64,000 nucleotides of DNA from Paenibacillus_S vulneris (GTDB lineage: Bacteria; Bacillota; Bacilli; Paenibacillales; NBRC-103111): positions 46,878 through 110,877 of the forward strand of contig NZ_BAABJG010000008.1 in the NCBI RefSeq assembly GCF_039543185.1, in the 5' to 3' direction. Under the pieces are notes generated by a model. It did not search any database and had not been told where the DNA came from. It worked only from the letters and a program-made list of their open reading frames with translations. A program made the position numbers and the translations under genes. Below are positions 1 to 8,012 of the stretch, piece by piece (within the stretch, counting starts at the first letter, position 1; the number at the start of each line of letters is the position of its first letter).

Positions 1-131
1 GAAATGTAGGACAAAACTTCCAAGGATACAGCACAACAGCTGTTTACAGCGAGAAAAAGATAAGTAACCATATCTCAAATGTCATGCAAATACTGAATGA
101 AAAAGGTCGTTCACAAGCAGTTGTCGAGTAG
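1..131 (+). CDS. C-terminal end of a LuxR-family HTH regulator (partial, divergent)
   Basis: Open reading from base 3 to a TAG at 129-131; the start lies outside the window. The visible 42 residues carry GYS...SEKKISNHISN followed by GRSQAVVE, which matches the recognition helix and end of a LuxR/GerE-type DNA-binding domain (usual form G-S-N-K-E-I-A...SEKTVKNH...RTQAV). About five residues normally found between the GYS and SEK segments are missing, so the first helix is shortened. It could be a decayed regulator or a divergent family member; the upstream sequence is needed to decide. Confidence 0.5.
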   Translation, partial: NVGQNFQGYSTTAVYSEKKISNHISNVMQILNEKGRSQAVVE

Positions 132-433
132 ATTGAGCTCAGGGAGCTACCCATCTGATCGGTGAGGCAATCCTGCTTTGTACAGTCTAGTCCTACTTAG
201 TCTTCTTAAGCGATTTTCCCTGTGAAGACGCATGGGGAGGCTCTTTGGTTTGTTTACTCTTTATGGCGCTGTTAGTTCAGAAGTGCATATCCTACTAAGA
301 ATCATAGGTCACACACAGGGTTACTTGGATTGGATATCCTGAAAAGGTACGGCTTTGTTGTGGACTTGGACAAGCTTAAACTTTACAGGTCAGATAACCT
401 CTAAGACGAGTGGATAAGTAAAAAAAGAGGACG
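132..433. other. Intergenic stretch, no gene recognised
   Basis: About 300 bases between the LuxR-type fragment and the 48-aa minus-strand gene. I find no convincing ORF with a ribosome binding site, no tRNA and no recognisable riboswitch. A weak inverted pair (GTCTTC ... GAAGAC near 199-226) is the only structure noticed. Confidence 0.4.
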
Positions 434-442
434 CTAGTCCTC
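420..442 (-). terminator. Rho-independent terminator of the 48-aa gene
   Basis: Six-base arms GAGGAC/GTCCTC with a four-base loop, followed on the minus strand by a run of T (the A run at 420-426). It overlaps the last codons of the minus-strand small gene, whose stop codon lies in the loop. Confidence 0.7.
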
Positions 443-580
443 CGGTGTACGATCCAGGAAGAGACGGGTGACGGATGTAGAATCACCATGCTTCACTTCC
501 TCCTCACTGGCCTTTTCTTCCAGACTGTCATGAGTATTCATGCCGGGAGCAATATTCGGCTCCTCGTGTTGTTCCTTCAT
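434..580 (-). CDS. Small acidic hypothetical protein, 48 aa
   Basis: Minus-strand ORF with ATG at 578-580, preceded by a GAGGTG ribosome binding site at good spacing and closed by a hairpin-plus-T terminator that overlaps its stop. The product is acidic, with no cysteine, signal peptide or membrane segment; the C-terminal part reads EEEVKHGDSTSVTRLFLDR. I recall similar very short proteins with a GDSTSVTRL-like end in Paenibacillus, but know no function. The complete RBS-ORF-terminator unit is the main support. Convergence with flanking genes gives no functional hint. Confidence 0.6.
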   Translation of the reverse strand: MKEQHEEPNIAPGMNTHDSLEEKASEEEVKHGDSTSVTRLFLDRTPED

Positions 581-739
581 TCTGATTCACCTCGCTTTAT
601 GGTTATCATTGGCAAGGAAGGGGCAAGACATACATGACTGCTGAGTATGAAGCACAGCCTCAACGTTAGGGACCGGAGTGAATCGGCATGCAGCTCGAAC
701 GCCCATGACAGAGCATACAGATTTAAGCATGTAGATCTA

Positions 740-768
740 TTGTCCTGTAAATCAGCCTACATTATTAT
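740..768 (+). promoter_or_regulatory. Candidate sigma-A promoter for the stalk-domain gene
   Basis: TTGTCC (740-745) and TATTAT (763-768) are separated by 17 bases and lie about 75 bases upstream of the start codon at 843. Seen by eye only. Confidence 0.35.
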
Positions 769-842
769 AGTAGTGGGACTATTTGCCATAAGTTGTCGAG
801 CGAGGGTCATGTCCTTATATTACATAAATAGGAGTGGGATCA

Positions 843-1523
843 TTGAAAAAGCTGATTGTTGTGTCGCTTACAAGCGCGTCTTTGCTGGTTGGCCTGGGGA
901 CAGGTGTTTTTGCCGGAAGCAATCTGAAGGAAATTCAGGCATACTTGAACGGGGATTTGAAAGTCCGGGTAAATGGCAACGTAGCCCAGCTCAATGACGA
1001 GCAAGGACTTGCTATTGAGCCTATCACGTATAATGGAAGCACGTATTTGCCGGTTCGCGGCGTAGCCAATGCATTGAAGGTGGCGGTTGATTATGACGCT
1101 GCCAATAACGAAGTTATTTTGGGCGAGAAGGTTAACGGCACACCATTGAACGCGGAAAAATTCGATGAAGTACGCTACTCCAAGGAACCTGGCCAGACGA
1201 CGTATAAAGGCAAAAATTATCAGGAAGTATTGTATCAGCACAGCGATAACGAACCGTTGGCTCCTTCACTTTTCGTTACCCCGGATAAAAAATATCAGAA
1301 GCTCTATTTGAAGCTGGCTGCTATAGATAAGGATATCACCGAAATCGAGATCAAGGATCTTGATAGCAATGCGCTTTTGAAAAAAGTCGATACGGTATCG
1401 GTCAATGACGGACTTAAGGAAATTGAAGCCGACATCGGCGGCGTCAAGACGGTTGTTATTAGCTTCCACCTCAAATCGGGCGGCGGCTACATGGTACCAT
1501 TGATAGATTCGTATTACAAATAA
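843..1523 (+). CDS. Secreted stalk-domain (copper amine oxidase N-terminal-like) protein
   Basis: A 226-aa product. The TTG at 843 is chosen because AGGAG (830-834) sits eight bases upstream; the in-frame GTG at 834 overlaps that site. The N-terminus (MKKLIVVSLTSASLLVG...) is a typical signal peptide ending near residue 24. Residues about 35-90 (VRVNGNVAQL ... YLPVRGVANAL ... NEVIL) match the copper amine oxidase N-terminal or stalk domain, a beta-rich module common on Paenibacillus surface proteins and unrelated to oxidase catalysis. The C-terminal half (100-226) is of unknown fold with alternating charged and hydrophobic strands. Predicted to be exported; role unknown. Monocistronic, with a terminator behind it. 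Confidence 0.75.
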   Translation: MKKLIVVSLTSASLLVGLGTGVFAGSNLKEIQAYLNGDLKVRVNGNVAQLNDEQGLAIEPITYNGSTYLPVRGVANALKVAVDYDAANNEVILGEKVNGTPLNAEKFDEVRYSKEPGQTTYKGKNYQEVLYQHSDNEPLAPSLFVTPDKKYQKLYLKLAAIDKDITEIEIKDLDSNALLKKVDTVSVNDGLKEIEADIGGVKTVVISFHLKSGGGYMVPLIDSYYK

Positions 1524-1551
1524 TAAGCTTGAATCGTCTCATGCTTCTTCC

Positions 1552-1599
1552 GTCCTCTAAGCTGATCCTGGAAAACAGGAAGCGCCCGGAGGACTTTTT
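1552..1599 (+). terminator. Terminator after the stalk-domain gene
   Basis: Outer arms GTCCTC/GAGGAC and inner arms TCCTG/CAGGA form a hairpin followed by TTTTT. Confidence 0.6.
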
Positions 1600-1664
1600 C
1601 GTTTGCTGCGTAATTGTGCACAATAGGGTAAAATGACTGTAAGTAACAGTGAGGAGTGGACGAC

Positions 1665-2120
1665 ATGCCTGTCATCGAAATGTCTTTATTCATTCAGGCT
1701 CCGATTCAACGCTGCTTTGACCTGTCCAGAAGCATCGACATCCATATGGAGTCAACGTCCAGGACGCAGGAAAGAGCGATAGCAGGCAGGACAAGCGGGC
1801 TGATTGAGCTGAATGAAACCGTCACGTGGGAAGCTGTTCACCTTGGAGTGAGACAAAGGCTGTCAGTACGCATCACGGAAATGGAGGCGCCGCATCGCTT
1901 CGTCGATGAGATGGTGAGCGGGGCGTTTCAGCGGTTTACTCATGTCCATGAATTTATTCCTCATGAGAATGGAATCTTAATGAAGGACCGGTTTGATTAT
2001 ACTTCGCCTTTAGGCCCACTCGGCCGATTAGCTGACAGGTTATTTCTTAAAAGCTACATGACCCGCTTTCTCCGCGAGCGCAATGAATATATCAAAGCAG
2101 TCGCCGAACGGCAAGAATGA
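1665..2120 (+). CDS. SRPBCC (START/polyketide cyclase-like) family protein
   Basis: A 151-aa cytosolic protein. GAGGAG (1651-1656) with eight bases spacing selects the ATG at 1665 over the GTG at 1656. The opening MPVIEMSLFIQAPIQRCFDL is the usual first strand and helix of SRPBCC ligand-binding folds, with Ala-Pro before the helix; later strands include RLSVRITEMEAPHRFVDE and a C-terminal long helix (residues about 120-148). The motif FTHVHEFIPHENGILMKDR and DYTSPLGPLG resemble the COG4276-type group found near nucleoside-diphosphate-sugar epimerases, but the ligand is unknown. Single gene with no coupled neighbour. Confidence 0.7.
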   Translation: MPVIEMSLFIQAPIQRCFDLSRSIDIHMESTSRTQERAIAGRTSGLIELNETVTWEAVHLGVRQRLSVRITEMEAPHRFVDEMVSGAFQRFTHVHEFIPHENGILMKDRFDYTSPLGPLGRLADRLFLKSYMTRFLRERNEYIKAVAERQE

Positions 2121-2207
2121 GGCTTGGAATCTCCAGTCATAGCTTATTCAAACTGTCTGGTTTCATTTTGTAGGGGTACTGCAACCCATCGTATCCATTC
2201 ACTGAAA

Positions 2208-2264
2208 AAGACCTTCACTATCGTATTTTCTAATAAAAGAAAAGCGATGGTGAAGGTCTTTTTT
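2208..2264. terminator. Bidirectional terminator hairpin
   Basis: Long arms around AGACCTTCAC...GTGAAGGTCT, with A run before and T run after, so it can act on either strand. It separates the SRPBCC gene from the synthase gene at 2370. Confidence 0.75.
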
Positions 2265-2369
2265 GATGCATATAATCAAAATGTATCACTAAAATAAAAA
2301 TGATTAATTTTACTTATTTTAGCTTCGGGAATACAATAGTTCCAAGATGATCCGAAAGGTTGTGATTAA

Positions 2370-3671
2370 ATGAAGCATCAACCCGATTACTTTCGTGAGC
2401 AGTTTCCGTATTCAGCCCCGCCGCGCGTACTGTTTGACGGTGTGGAGGTTCCGACAGCCATGCCGGAGGATATTTTTATCACGGACACGACATTCAGGGA
2501 CGGGCAGCAGGCGAGACCTCCTTATACTGTGGAGCAGATTGTCACCCTATTTGACTATTTACACCGCTTGTCAGGAGATAAGGGTGTGATAAGACAGTCC
2601 GAGTTTTTCTTGTACAGCGAGAAGGATCGTGAAGCGGCGTACCGATGTATGGAAAAGGGGTACCGGTTTCCGGAGGTGACGGCCTGGATTCGTGCGGTGA
2701 AAAAGGATTTTGCGCTCGTCAAAGACATGGGAATTAAGGAGACCGGCATTTTAACCTCGATTTCCGACTACCATATTTATTTGAAGCTGGGGCTCGATCG
2801 GGAAAAAGCCATGATGCAGTATCTGGATATTGTAGAAGCGGCTCTGACTGCGGGGATTCGCCCGCGTTGTCATTTGGAGGATGTAACGCGAGCCGATGTG
2901 TACGGGTTTGTAGTCCCGTTCGTTCAGCGTTTGACTGAGCTGTCCGAGCAGAGCGGGATTCCGGTTAAGGTGCGTCTATGCGATACGATGGGGTATGGAG
3001 TTTCCTATCCCGGGGCCATTCTGCCAAGAAGCGTTCCGCGACTGGTCCACGCTTTGAGGGAAGAGACGGGCATTCGCAGTGAGCAGCTGGAATGGCACGG
3101 ACATAACGACTTCTACAAAGTGATGACCAATGCGGCCACCGCTTGGCTCTATGGGGTAGGAGGCATCAACGGCACGCTGCTCGGATTTGGCGAAAGGACA
3201 GGGAACACTCCGATTGAAGGTCTCTTGTTTGAATATATGGGATTGACCGGCGATATGTCCGTAGATACGACGGTCATCACGGAAATCGCGGACTACTTTG
3301 AACGGGAGCTTGGCTATCATATTCCTCCAATGACACCTTTTGTCGGGAAGCAGTTTAATGTCACCGCAGCGGGTATTCATGCCGACGGAGTGATCAAGAA
3401 TGAGGAAATCTATAACATCTTTGACACCGGCAAGCTCTTGAATCGGCCTCTAGGGGTGCAGGTGACGGATAAGGCCGGGGCAGCCGGCGTCGCGTTCTGG
3501 GTTAATAAACAGTTAGGTCTTAAGGGCGAGAATCGTTTGGACAAAAAACATCCCTCCATACAGGCAATGACGGCTTGGGTGGCGGACCAGTACAAGGACG
3601 GCCGTACCACCAGCTTGTCGGATATGGAGCTCCTTGGGGCGGCGAAGCATTTTTTGGCGGACTTGTTCTAA
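2370..3671 (+). CDS. DRE-TIM metallolyase, Re-citrate/homocitrate synthase-like
   Basis: A 433-aa member of the acyl-CoA:2-oxoacid condensing family (HMGL-like TIM barrel). Visible hallmarks are DTTFRDGQQARPPYT near residue 38 (the D-R-E/D-x-Q catalytic loop), RCHLEDVTRADVYGF, RLCDTMGYGVSYPG, the metal-binding HGHND near 240, and GERTGNTPIEGLLFEYM. The C-terminal part (GIHADG, NEEIYNIFDT) is short and lacks the LeuA allosteric regulatory domain. This architecture and motif set resemble Re-citrate synthase of clostridia and homocitrate synthases rather than true LeuA; substrate cannot be fixed from sequence. ATG at 2370 follows AAAGG. Alone between terminator-like regions, not beside leucine or lysine genes. 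Confidence 0.7.
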   Translation: MKHQPDYFREQFPYSAPPRVLFDGVEVPTAMPEDIFITDTTFRDGQQARPPYTVEQIVTLFDYLHRLSGDKGVIRQSEFFLYSEKDREAAYRCMEKGYRFPEVTAWIRAVKKDFALVKDMGIKETGILTSISDYHIYLKLGLDREKAMMQYLDIVEAALTAGIRPRCHLEDVTRADVYGFVVPFVQRLTELSEQSGIPVKVRLCDTMGYGVSYPGAILPRSVPRLVHALREETGIRSEQLEWHGHNDFYKVMTNAATAWLYGVGGINGTLLGFGERTGNTPIEGLLFEYMGLTGDMSVDTTVITEIADYFERELGYHIPPMTPFVGKQFNVTAAGIHADGVIKNEEIYNIFDTGKLLNRPLGVQVTDKAGAAGVAFWVNKQLGLKGENRLDKKHPSIQAMTAWVADQYKDGRTTSLSDMELLGAAKHFLADLF

Positions 3672-3800
3672 CAGCGGCTCCAATTGATGTATGAAGATAT
3701 TGTAAATCTTCTATTGATGTTAGCTCCGCTTTGGCATATAGTGATCGTAAGAAAATGATTGTAGAGATGAGAAGACCGCAGGAAAGGTCGTGACCGTGAA

Positions 3801-4781
3801 GTGGATAATGCACTTTTGGATTCGGTGGTTTTGCCGGACGGTATCCTCGATTCCAGCAGGCTGAGCAGCAGAGAAACGTTGTATATCGGGCGAAACGGCA
3901 AAGCGGTAGAGCGGTTTGCTGTCGATCCGGATGACTCGCACAGCTACATCTTCAAACCGTTGACCAACCTGGACACGATAGGACGTGAAGCATGGGTTTA
4001 CCGGAACCTTCTTCCCCGAATTCCTGTTCGCTATCCAAAGCTTCTCGCACAGGCGCAGCACACGGATGCAGAGAGGTATTGGGCAATTTACGAAGATTTA
4101 GGCAAGCTGGAGCATCGGTTTGACAGAGAAACCTTGATAAAAGCAGCCGAAGCGATTCCATTCTGGCATCGGCTTCCCGTCGAATCCGTTCCGGAGGAGT
4201 TTACCGGACATACTCCGCTAGTCGATCAAATTATGCGAGAAATTCAGGATAAGCTCCCTGTGGTGAGAACGATCCTGGAACGGCTGGCCTTTCCCGCTGA
4301 TCTCACGGAGAAAGCACAATGGGTTGTTGGACAAATGGACGATAGGTTATTTTCCAAGCAGACAGTTTCCCACGGGGATTACCATCCGTTGAATTTGTCA
4401 CTGCTTGAAGATCAGATTACGATTCTGGACTGGGAGTACGTTCACCGGAATTCGATCTACTGGGATCTGTATAATTTGTTAGACATTACAAGTCCCAGCT
4501 ACAGAAGGCCTGTCGTTACCGCAGCAGTAAGGAATGAGGTGCTTCAAGCCTATTATGCGCGAACAGAGCAGCTTGGCCAGGACGGCGGCTTCCGTACACT
4601 TCAGCAGCATTACTATCGCTACGCGCTTCTCTATTCCTTGTGGATTTTGACACTCATTGAGAAGGATCTGAAGTCCGGTGTGCTGAACCCCGAGGCGTTG
4701 TTGGAGCAGCAAGAGGAGACTCGAGCCATTGCAATGGATTTATTGCTTGAGCAAATAGAGATGAATAATCAGCCCCGCTGA
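3801..4781 (+). CDS. Aminoglycoside phosphotransferase (APH)-family kinase
   Basis: A 326-aa protein with the kinase-like fold of APH/choline kinases. The catalytic loop HGDYHPLNL and the metal-binding segment ILDWEYVHR near residues 195-215 match the HGDxxxxN and DWE signatures. Glycine-loop equivalents are in the N-terminal 60 residues, and IYEDLGKL is the hinge. The real substrate is unknown; family members phosphorylate antibiotics, choline, homoserine or other alcohols, and location in a housekeeping-like context does not imply resistance. GTG at 3801 is used; AAAGG lies 13 bases upstream, a bit far. Confidence 0.7.
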   Translation: MDNALLDSVVLPDGILDSSRLSSRETLYIGRNGKAVERFAVDPDDSHSYIFKPLTNLDTIGREAWVYRNLLPRIPVRYPKLLAQAQHTDAERYWAIYEDLGKLEHRFDRETLIKAAEAIPFWHRLPVESVPEEFTGHTPLVDQIMREIQDKLPVVRTILERLAFPADLTEKAQWVVGQMDDRLFSKQTVSHGDYHPLNLSLLEDQITILDWEYVHRNSIYWDLYNLLDITSPSYRRPVVTAAVRNEVLQAYYARTEQLGQDGGFRTLQQHYYRYALLYSLWILTLIEKDLKSGVLNPEALLEQQEETRAIAMDLLLEQIEMNNQPR

Positions 4782-4796
4782 CATAGGGAAGAAGAC

Positions 4797-4827
4797 CAAG
4801 GAACCGAGACGAAGCCTCGGTTTCTTG
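4797..4827 (+). terminator. Hairpin after the APH-family gene
   Basis: Twelve-base arms CAAGGAACCGAG/CTCGGTTTCTTG with one wobble pair; no strong T run follows, so termination is less certain. Confidence 0.5.
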
Positions 4828-5057
4828 ACATAAATTTTAGAGCTCCTCGCAGCAATGCGCTTCGAAGCCAAGGCATCATTACCCTGAAATTTCTCTGGTA
4901 CCCCATGTCATTCCCTGTTATGCCGCTTCACCGCCATGGATGGGCATTGAACGGTTTATCCATAAAAAATTTATGGCCAAATTCATGAAAGCGGTAACAT
5001 TTCAATAGCTTTTGATGTATACTTGAATTAAAAGCGATCAAAGGAGAAATGTCGACT

Positions 5058-5270
5058 ATGGGAGTAGAACCGATGAATCCTTCTGAATTGTATGCCGTAA
5101 AACGCTGCTGTCGCTGTGGAATGGAACTTGAGGAGCAAGCCGATTGCTATAAAAGCACCTGTGACGAGTGCGAAGGAAACACTTTCTACCCCTTATCTCC
5201 GCTTCAGCCCAAGGGTAAGCTCATGAATTATATGCAAGGAACCAATCTAATCGATGCTTATTGGCACTAA
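5058..5270 (+). CDS. Small zinc-ribbon-like hypothetical protein, 70 aa
   Basis: A 70-aa protein with CRCGMELEE and CDECEG segments, that is two CxxC pairs about 18 residues apart, which can bind one zinc ion. The C-terminus (PLSPLQPKGKLMNYMQG) is not a known domain. ATG at 5058 is preferred because AAGGAG (5041-5046) would be only two bases from the ATG at 5049. Function unknown; it could be a nucleic-acid-binding or protein-interaction zinc ribbon. A GC-rich hairpin with T run follows. Confidence 0.6.
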   Translation: MGVEPMNPSELYAVKRCCRCGMELEEQADCYKSTCDECEGNTFYPLSPLQPKGKLMNYMQGTNLIDAYWH

Positions 5271-5280
5271 CCAACGTTCC

Positions 5281-5319
5281 CCCGCGGGGCTCTCAACAGA
5301 AGCTGCTTGCGGGTTTTTT
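5281..5319 (+). terminator. Terminator after the zinc-ribbon gene
   Basis: CCCGC ... GCGGG arms followed by TTTTTT. Confidence 0.5.
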
Positions 5320-5362
5320 ACTGCCATAGAATGTTTCCATTTCAGGTTTAGCACATAGTACA

Positions 5363-5401
5363 CGAAACCGCTTCGAAGCGAATGCACCACTTTGCGAGGT
5401 G
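5363..5401. repeat. Dispersed intergenic repeat, copy 1
   Basis: CGAAACCGCTTCGAAGC is identical to a stretch at 22192-22208, and similarity continues for about 20 bases into a small hairpin with changed but still paired arms. The core CGCTTCGAAGCG is a 12-base perfect palindrome here. Confidence 0.55.
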
Positions 5402-5404
5402 ATC

Positions 5405-6196
5405 TCATTGTGCCGTATAAATGCCTACCTGCTTTGGATCCTTCCATACCCCTCCGTACTGCTTCAATCTTTGATCCGCCTCTACTTCGAGCCATGCGAG
5501 CAACTCAGCGTACAGCTTATCATCGCTCGGAATTAGCATGTAGCTGAACATCGAAGAAATGTAGCGAACGACCGGAGCGCTTTCGTGAAAGACGAGAGCA
5601 TTCGTAAGGAGCACTTCATTGACCTGTGAAAATTCGCCTCCCAATATGGACTTTGCGTTCTCCACACTGAATGTACCGACGGGAGAGGTCATAGGGGGAT
5701 AACCGAATGCCTGCAGCATATCATTGTACAAGCTTTTGATCAGAGGCTGTGACTCGCTGGAATTCGTTATCGCCAATACATGACCCTCAGGTGCCAGAAC
5801 CCTCCTGAATTCACGCAGCGCTTGCGGAATGTCCGGTACATGATAGAGCATATGTCTAGCTGCAACCCGTTGAAAGGTACCATCCTGAAAAGGCAGCTCT
5901 CTGACATCTCCGATCACTCCTTCGATGCCTTCCGATTTCGTCTGTTCAATCATACCGGCGGATTGATCCAGTCCGACCAGGCGGCCCTGATGCCCCGCAT
6001 GGAACAAATGCTTCAAAAAGCTGCCGGTCCCGCATCCTGCGTCCAAGACGGCTTCTTCCCCTGTCAGCTTCATTAAGGCGACGGCTTCCTTGTCTAAATT
6101 GATTTTACGATCCGTATACAGAGCATGAGTCTGAATGCGGATGGATAATGGTTCAGCATGGTCATATTGGCGAGTGATCTGCTTTGATGGTTCCAT
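5405..6196 (-). CDS. Class I SAM-dependent methyltransferase
   Basis: A 263-aa Methyltransf_11-type enzyme. Motif I is VLDAGCGTGSFLKHL near residue 50, the acidic end of strand 2 is GLDQSAGMI, motif post-I contains GDVRELPF, and RHMLYHVPDIPQALREFRRVLAPEG is the usual helix-strand region before motif III. The C-terminal 100 residues would form the substrate lid. ATG at 6196 has AAAAGGAGG upstream. The methyl acceptor is unknown. Single minus-strand gene between two plus-strand genes. Confidence 0.75.
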   Translation of the reverse strand: MEPSKQITRQYDHAEPLSIRIQTHALYTDRKINLDKEAVALMKLTGEEAVLDAGCGTGSFLKHLFHAGHQGRLVGLDQSAGMIEQTKSEGIEGVIGDVRELPFQDGTFQRVAARHMLYHVPDIPQALREFRRVLAPEGHVLAITNSSESQPLIKSLYNDMLQAFGYPPMTSPVGTFSVENAKSILGGEFSQVNEVLLTNALVFHESAPVVRYISSMFSYMLIPSDDKLYAELLAWLEVEADQRLKQYGGVWKDPKQVGIYTAQ

Positions 6197-6458
6197 ATCA
6201 ATCTGCCTCCTTTTATATTCATCCTAATGTAAAAAAATAGGAGGAGGAATGGAGTTTTATTTCCCTTTTATGGATTTTTATGTGATTTTTGCTGAAAAAA
6301 ATTAAAATTGCCTCAAAAGTCTGTTGAAAATAGGTCTGGGGGCGTTTACATTTAGATTAGGTTATATTTGACATGGTTCGACAATGGCCTTGGCCGGGTT
6401 CTAACCAGCGGGACAGAGGATAGATAAAAGAACGTCGGGTTTGGAGAGAGTACAGATC

Positions 6459-7961
6459 ATGGTGAAGAAAGCGACTACAACCGCAATCGTTGGTATGCTT
6501 GGCTTAGCGGGTGCGCTAACCAGCTGCAGCGGGATAAATGAAGATGCTTCCACGTGGACATATGATGCGGGACAACCGCTTTCAATGCTTATGGTGTGGT
6601 ATGGGGACGATGTATTGTCGCCGATGAAGCAGCGGCTGCTGCAGGAAAAAGTGATAGAGAAATTCAATGTAGACTTGAAGATACAAATTGTAGATAAGGA
6701 TGAATACGAAAGCAGGCTTAATGCTGCTTGGATGAGGGGAGACAGCCCGGATATCGTCTGGATGAACAATACGATGATTCGTGAGGCGGCGGGCAGCGGA
6801 GCATTGCTTCCTCTCGATGATCTGGTCAAAAGCTCGCCCGTATGGAGCAGGATGCCTAAGGAATATTTCGCCGATTCCCGTTACTTTGGCAAAATCTATT
6901 CCCTGCCGCAAAACATTCAAGCTCCGGAATCGATTCATTACCGAGCGGATTGGGCCAAGGCGTTGAATATAGCTCCACCCACCAATCCGGAGGAGCTGTA
7001 CAGGATGCTGTACGCATTCGCCAAGAACGATCCGGATGGGGACGGAAAAGCAAATACGACGGGGTTCACCATGGAAGGAAACTTAAGCCGTACCGGGGCT
7101 ATCTGGAGGATGTTCGTTCCTGCGGCCCCCCGCAAGCTGGCCTTGTATCTGGATAATCAGGACGATACAATCAAATCCGCTTACTTGGTTTCTGCGGACA
7201 TGAAGAAAGCGCTGGAGTGGCTGCGTAGAGGCTATGCCGAAGGCGTTTTGGATAAAGAGTGGGTATTGGAGAAGCAGAAGACTGCGGAGGAAAAGTTTAT
7301 TACCGGAAAGACGGGAGTCTGGGTCATGGGTGCAGACATGATCACCCCGCGTTATGACAAAATGAAGGCCAATTTCCCCAATGTCCATGTCACGTCCATC
7401 CCGCCGATGAAAGGTCCTTATGGCGCGAATTACGCTGTACGTGCCGGATATTCAAGTAATTATGTGATTATGTCCAAGACACCAAATCCGGTCAAGGCCA
7501 AACAGGTGCTGGATTACTTGCTCGGTCCGGAAGGAACATTGGAAACCAGAGTCGGCTTTGAAGGCAGTACTTATGCTATCGAGAATGGGGAACTGCAATG
7601 GCTGATGAAAGGGGAAGATAAATATTACGACCCCGGCTCTGTCCTAAACAGCGTCCATCGACTGAAGCTGCCTGTGCCTAATCCGATGCTGGAGCAAAAC
7701 TTGAGGGCAGTAGAAGGCTTCAAGATGGAGATGAACGCGAACAGCTTGTACATCCCCAAAAGCGAGCGGGCAACCCAAAAGGCGGGAGAATTTGAGCGAC
7801 TTGCTCTGGACTACATAAGCAAAATCATTATTGGCCAATATCCGGTAGACCGGTATGACGATTTCGTCGCCGAAGCGAAGAAGATGGGATTGGAATCGAT
7901 CTTGAAGGAAATCAATGAGATTTATAAAAAAGAGAAGAAATGGGCGGAAGAAAATAAGTAA
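6459..7961 (+). CDS. ABC transporter solute-binding lipoprotein (family 1), orphan
   Basis: A 500-aa extracellular binding protein. The ATG at 6459 (GGAGAGAG ten bases upstream) gives a lipoprotein signal with lipobox LTSC and Cys near position 23. The mature part has the family-1 features: an early segment LMVWYGDD, WMRGDSPDIVWMNN, LLPLDDLVKSSPVW, YSLPQNIQAPESIHYRADW and DPDGDGKANTTGFT, the last common in Paenibacillus sugar/oligosaccharide binding proteins. No permease or ATPase gene lies beside it, and a terminator follows, so it must work with a distant transporter or act as a sensor. Ligand unknown, probably an oligosaccharide. Confidence 0.8.
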   Translation: MVKKATTTAIVGMLGLAGALTSCSGINEDASTWTYDAGQPLSMLMVWYGDDVLSPMKQRLLQEKVIEKFNVDLKIQIVDKDEYESRLNAAWMRGDSPDIVWMNNTMIREAAGSGALLPLDDLVKSSPVWSRMPKEYFADSRYFGKIYSLPQNIQAPESIHYRADWAKALNIAPPTNPEELYRMLYAFAKNDPDGDGKANTTGFTMEGNLSRTGAIWRMFVPAAPRKLALYLDNQDDTIKSAYLVSADMKKALEWLRRGYAEGVLDKEWVLEKQKTAEEKFITGKTGVWVMGADMITPRYDKMKANFPNVHVTSIPPMKGPYGANYAVRAGYSSNYVIMSKTPNPVKAKQVLDYLLGPEGTLETRVGFEGSTYAIENGELQWLMKGEDKYYDPGSVLNSVHRLKLPVPNPMLEQNLRAVEGFKMEMNANSLYIPKSERATQKAGEFERLALDYISKIIIGQYPVDRYDDFVAEAKKMGLESILKEINEIYKKEKKWAEENK

Positions 7962-8007
7962 AAACCGGCGTTCTCCGATGGTAAGGAGCTGAGCCGGTCT
8001 TTTTTTG
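7962..8007 (+). terminator. Terminator between convergent genes
   Basis: AACCGGC ... GCCGGTC hairpin with inner TCTCC/GGAG pairing, then seven T. Confidence 0.7.
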
Positions 8008-8012
8008 CCTGG

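Noticed and set aside
3801..4781. APH-family gene as an antibiotic resistance determinant
   Set aside because: The fold is shared by many metabolic kinases, nothing mobile flanks it, and no resistance subfamily signature is evident.
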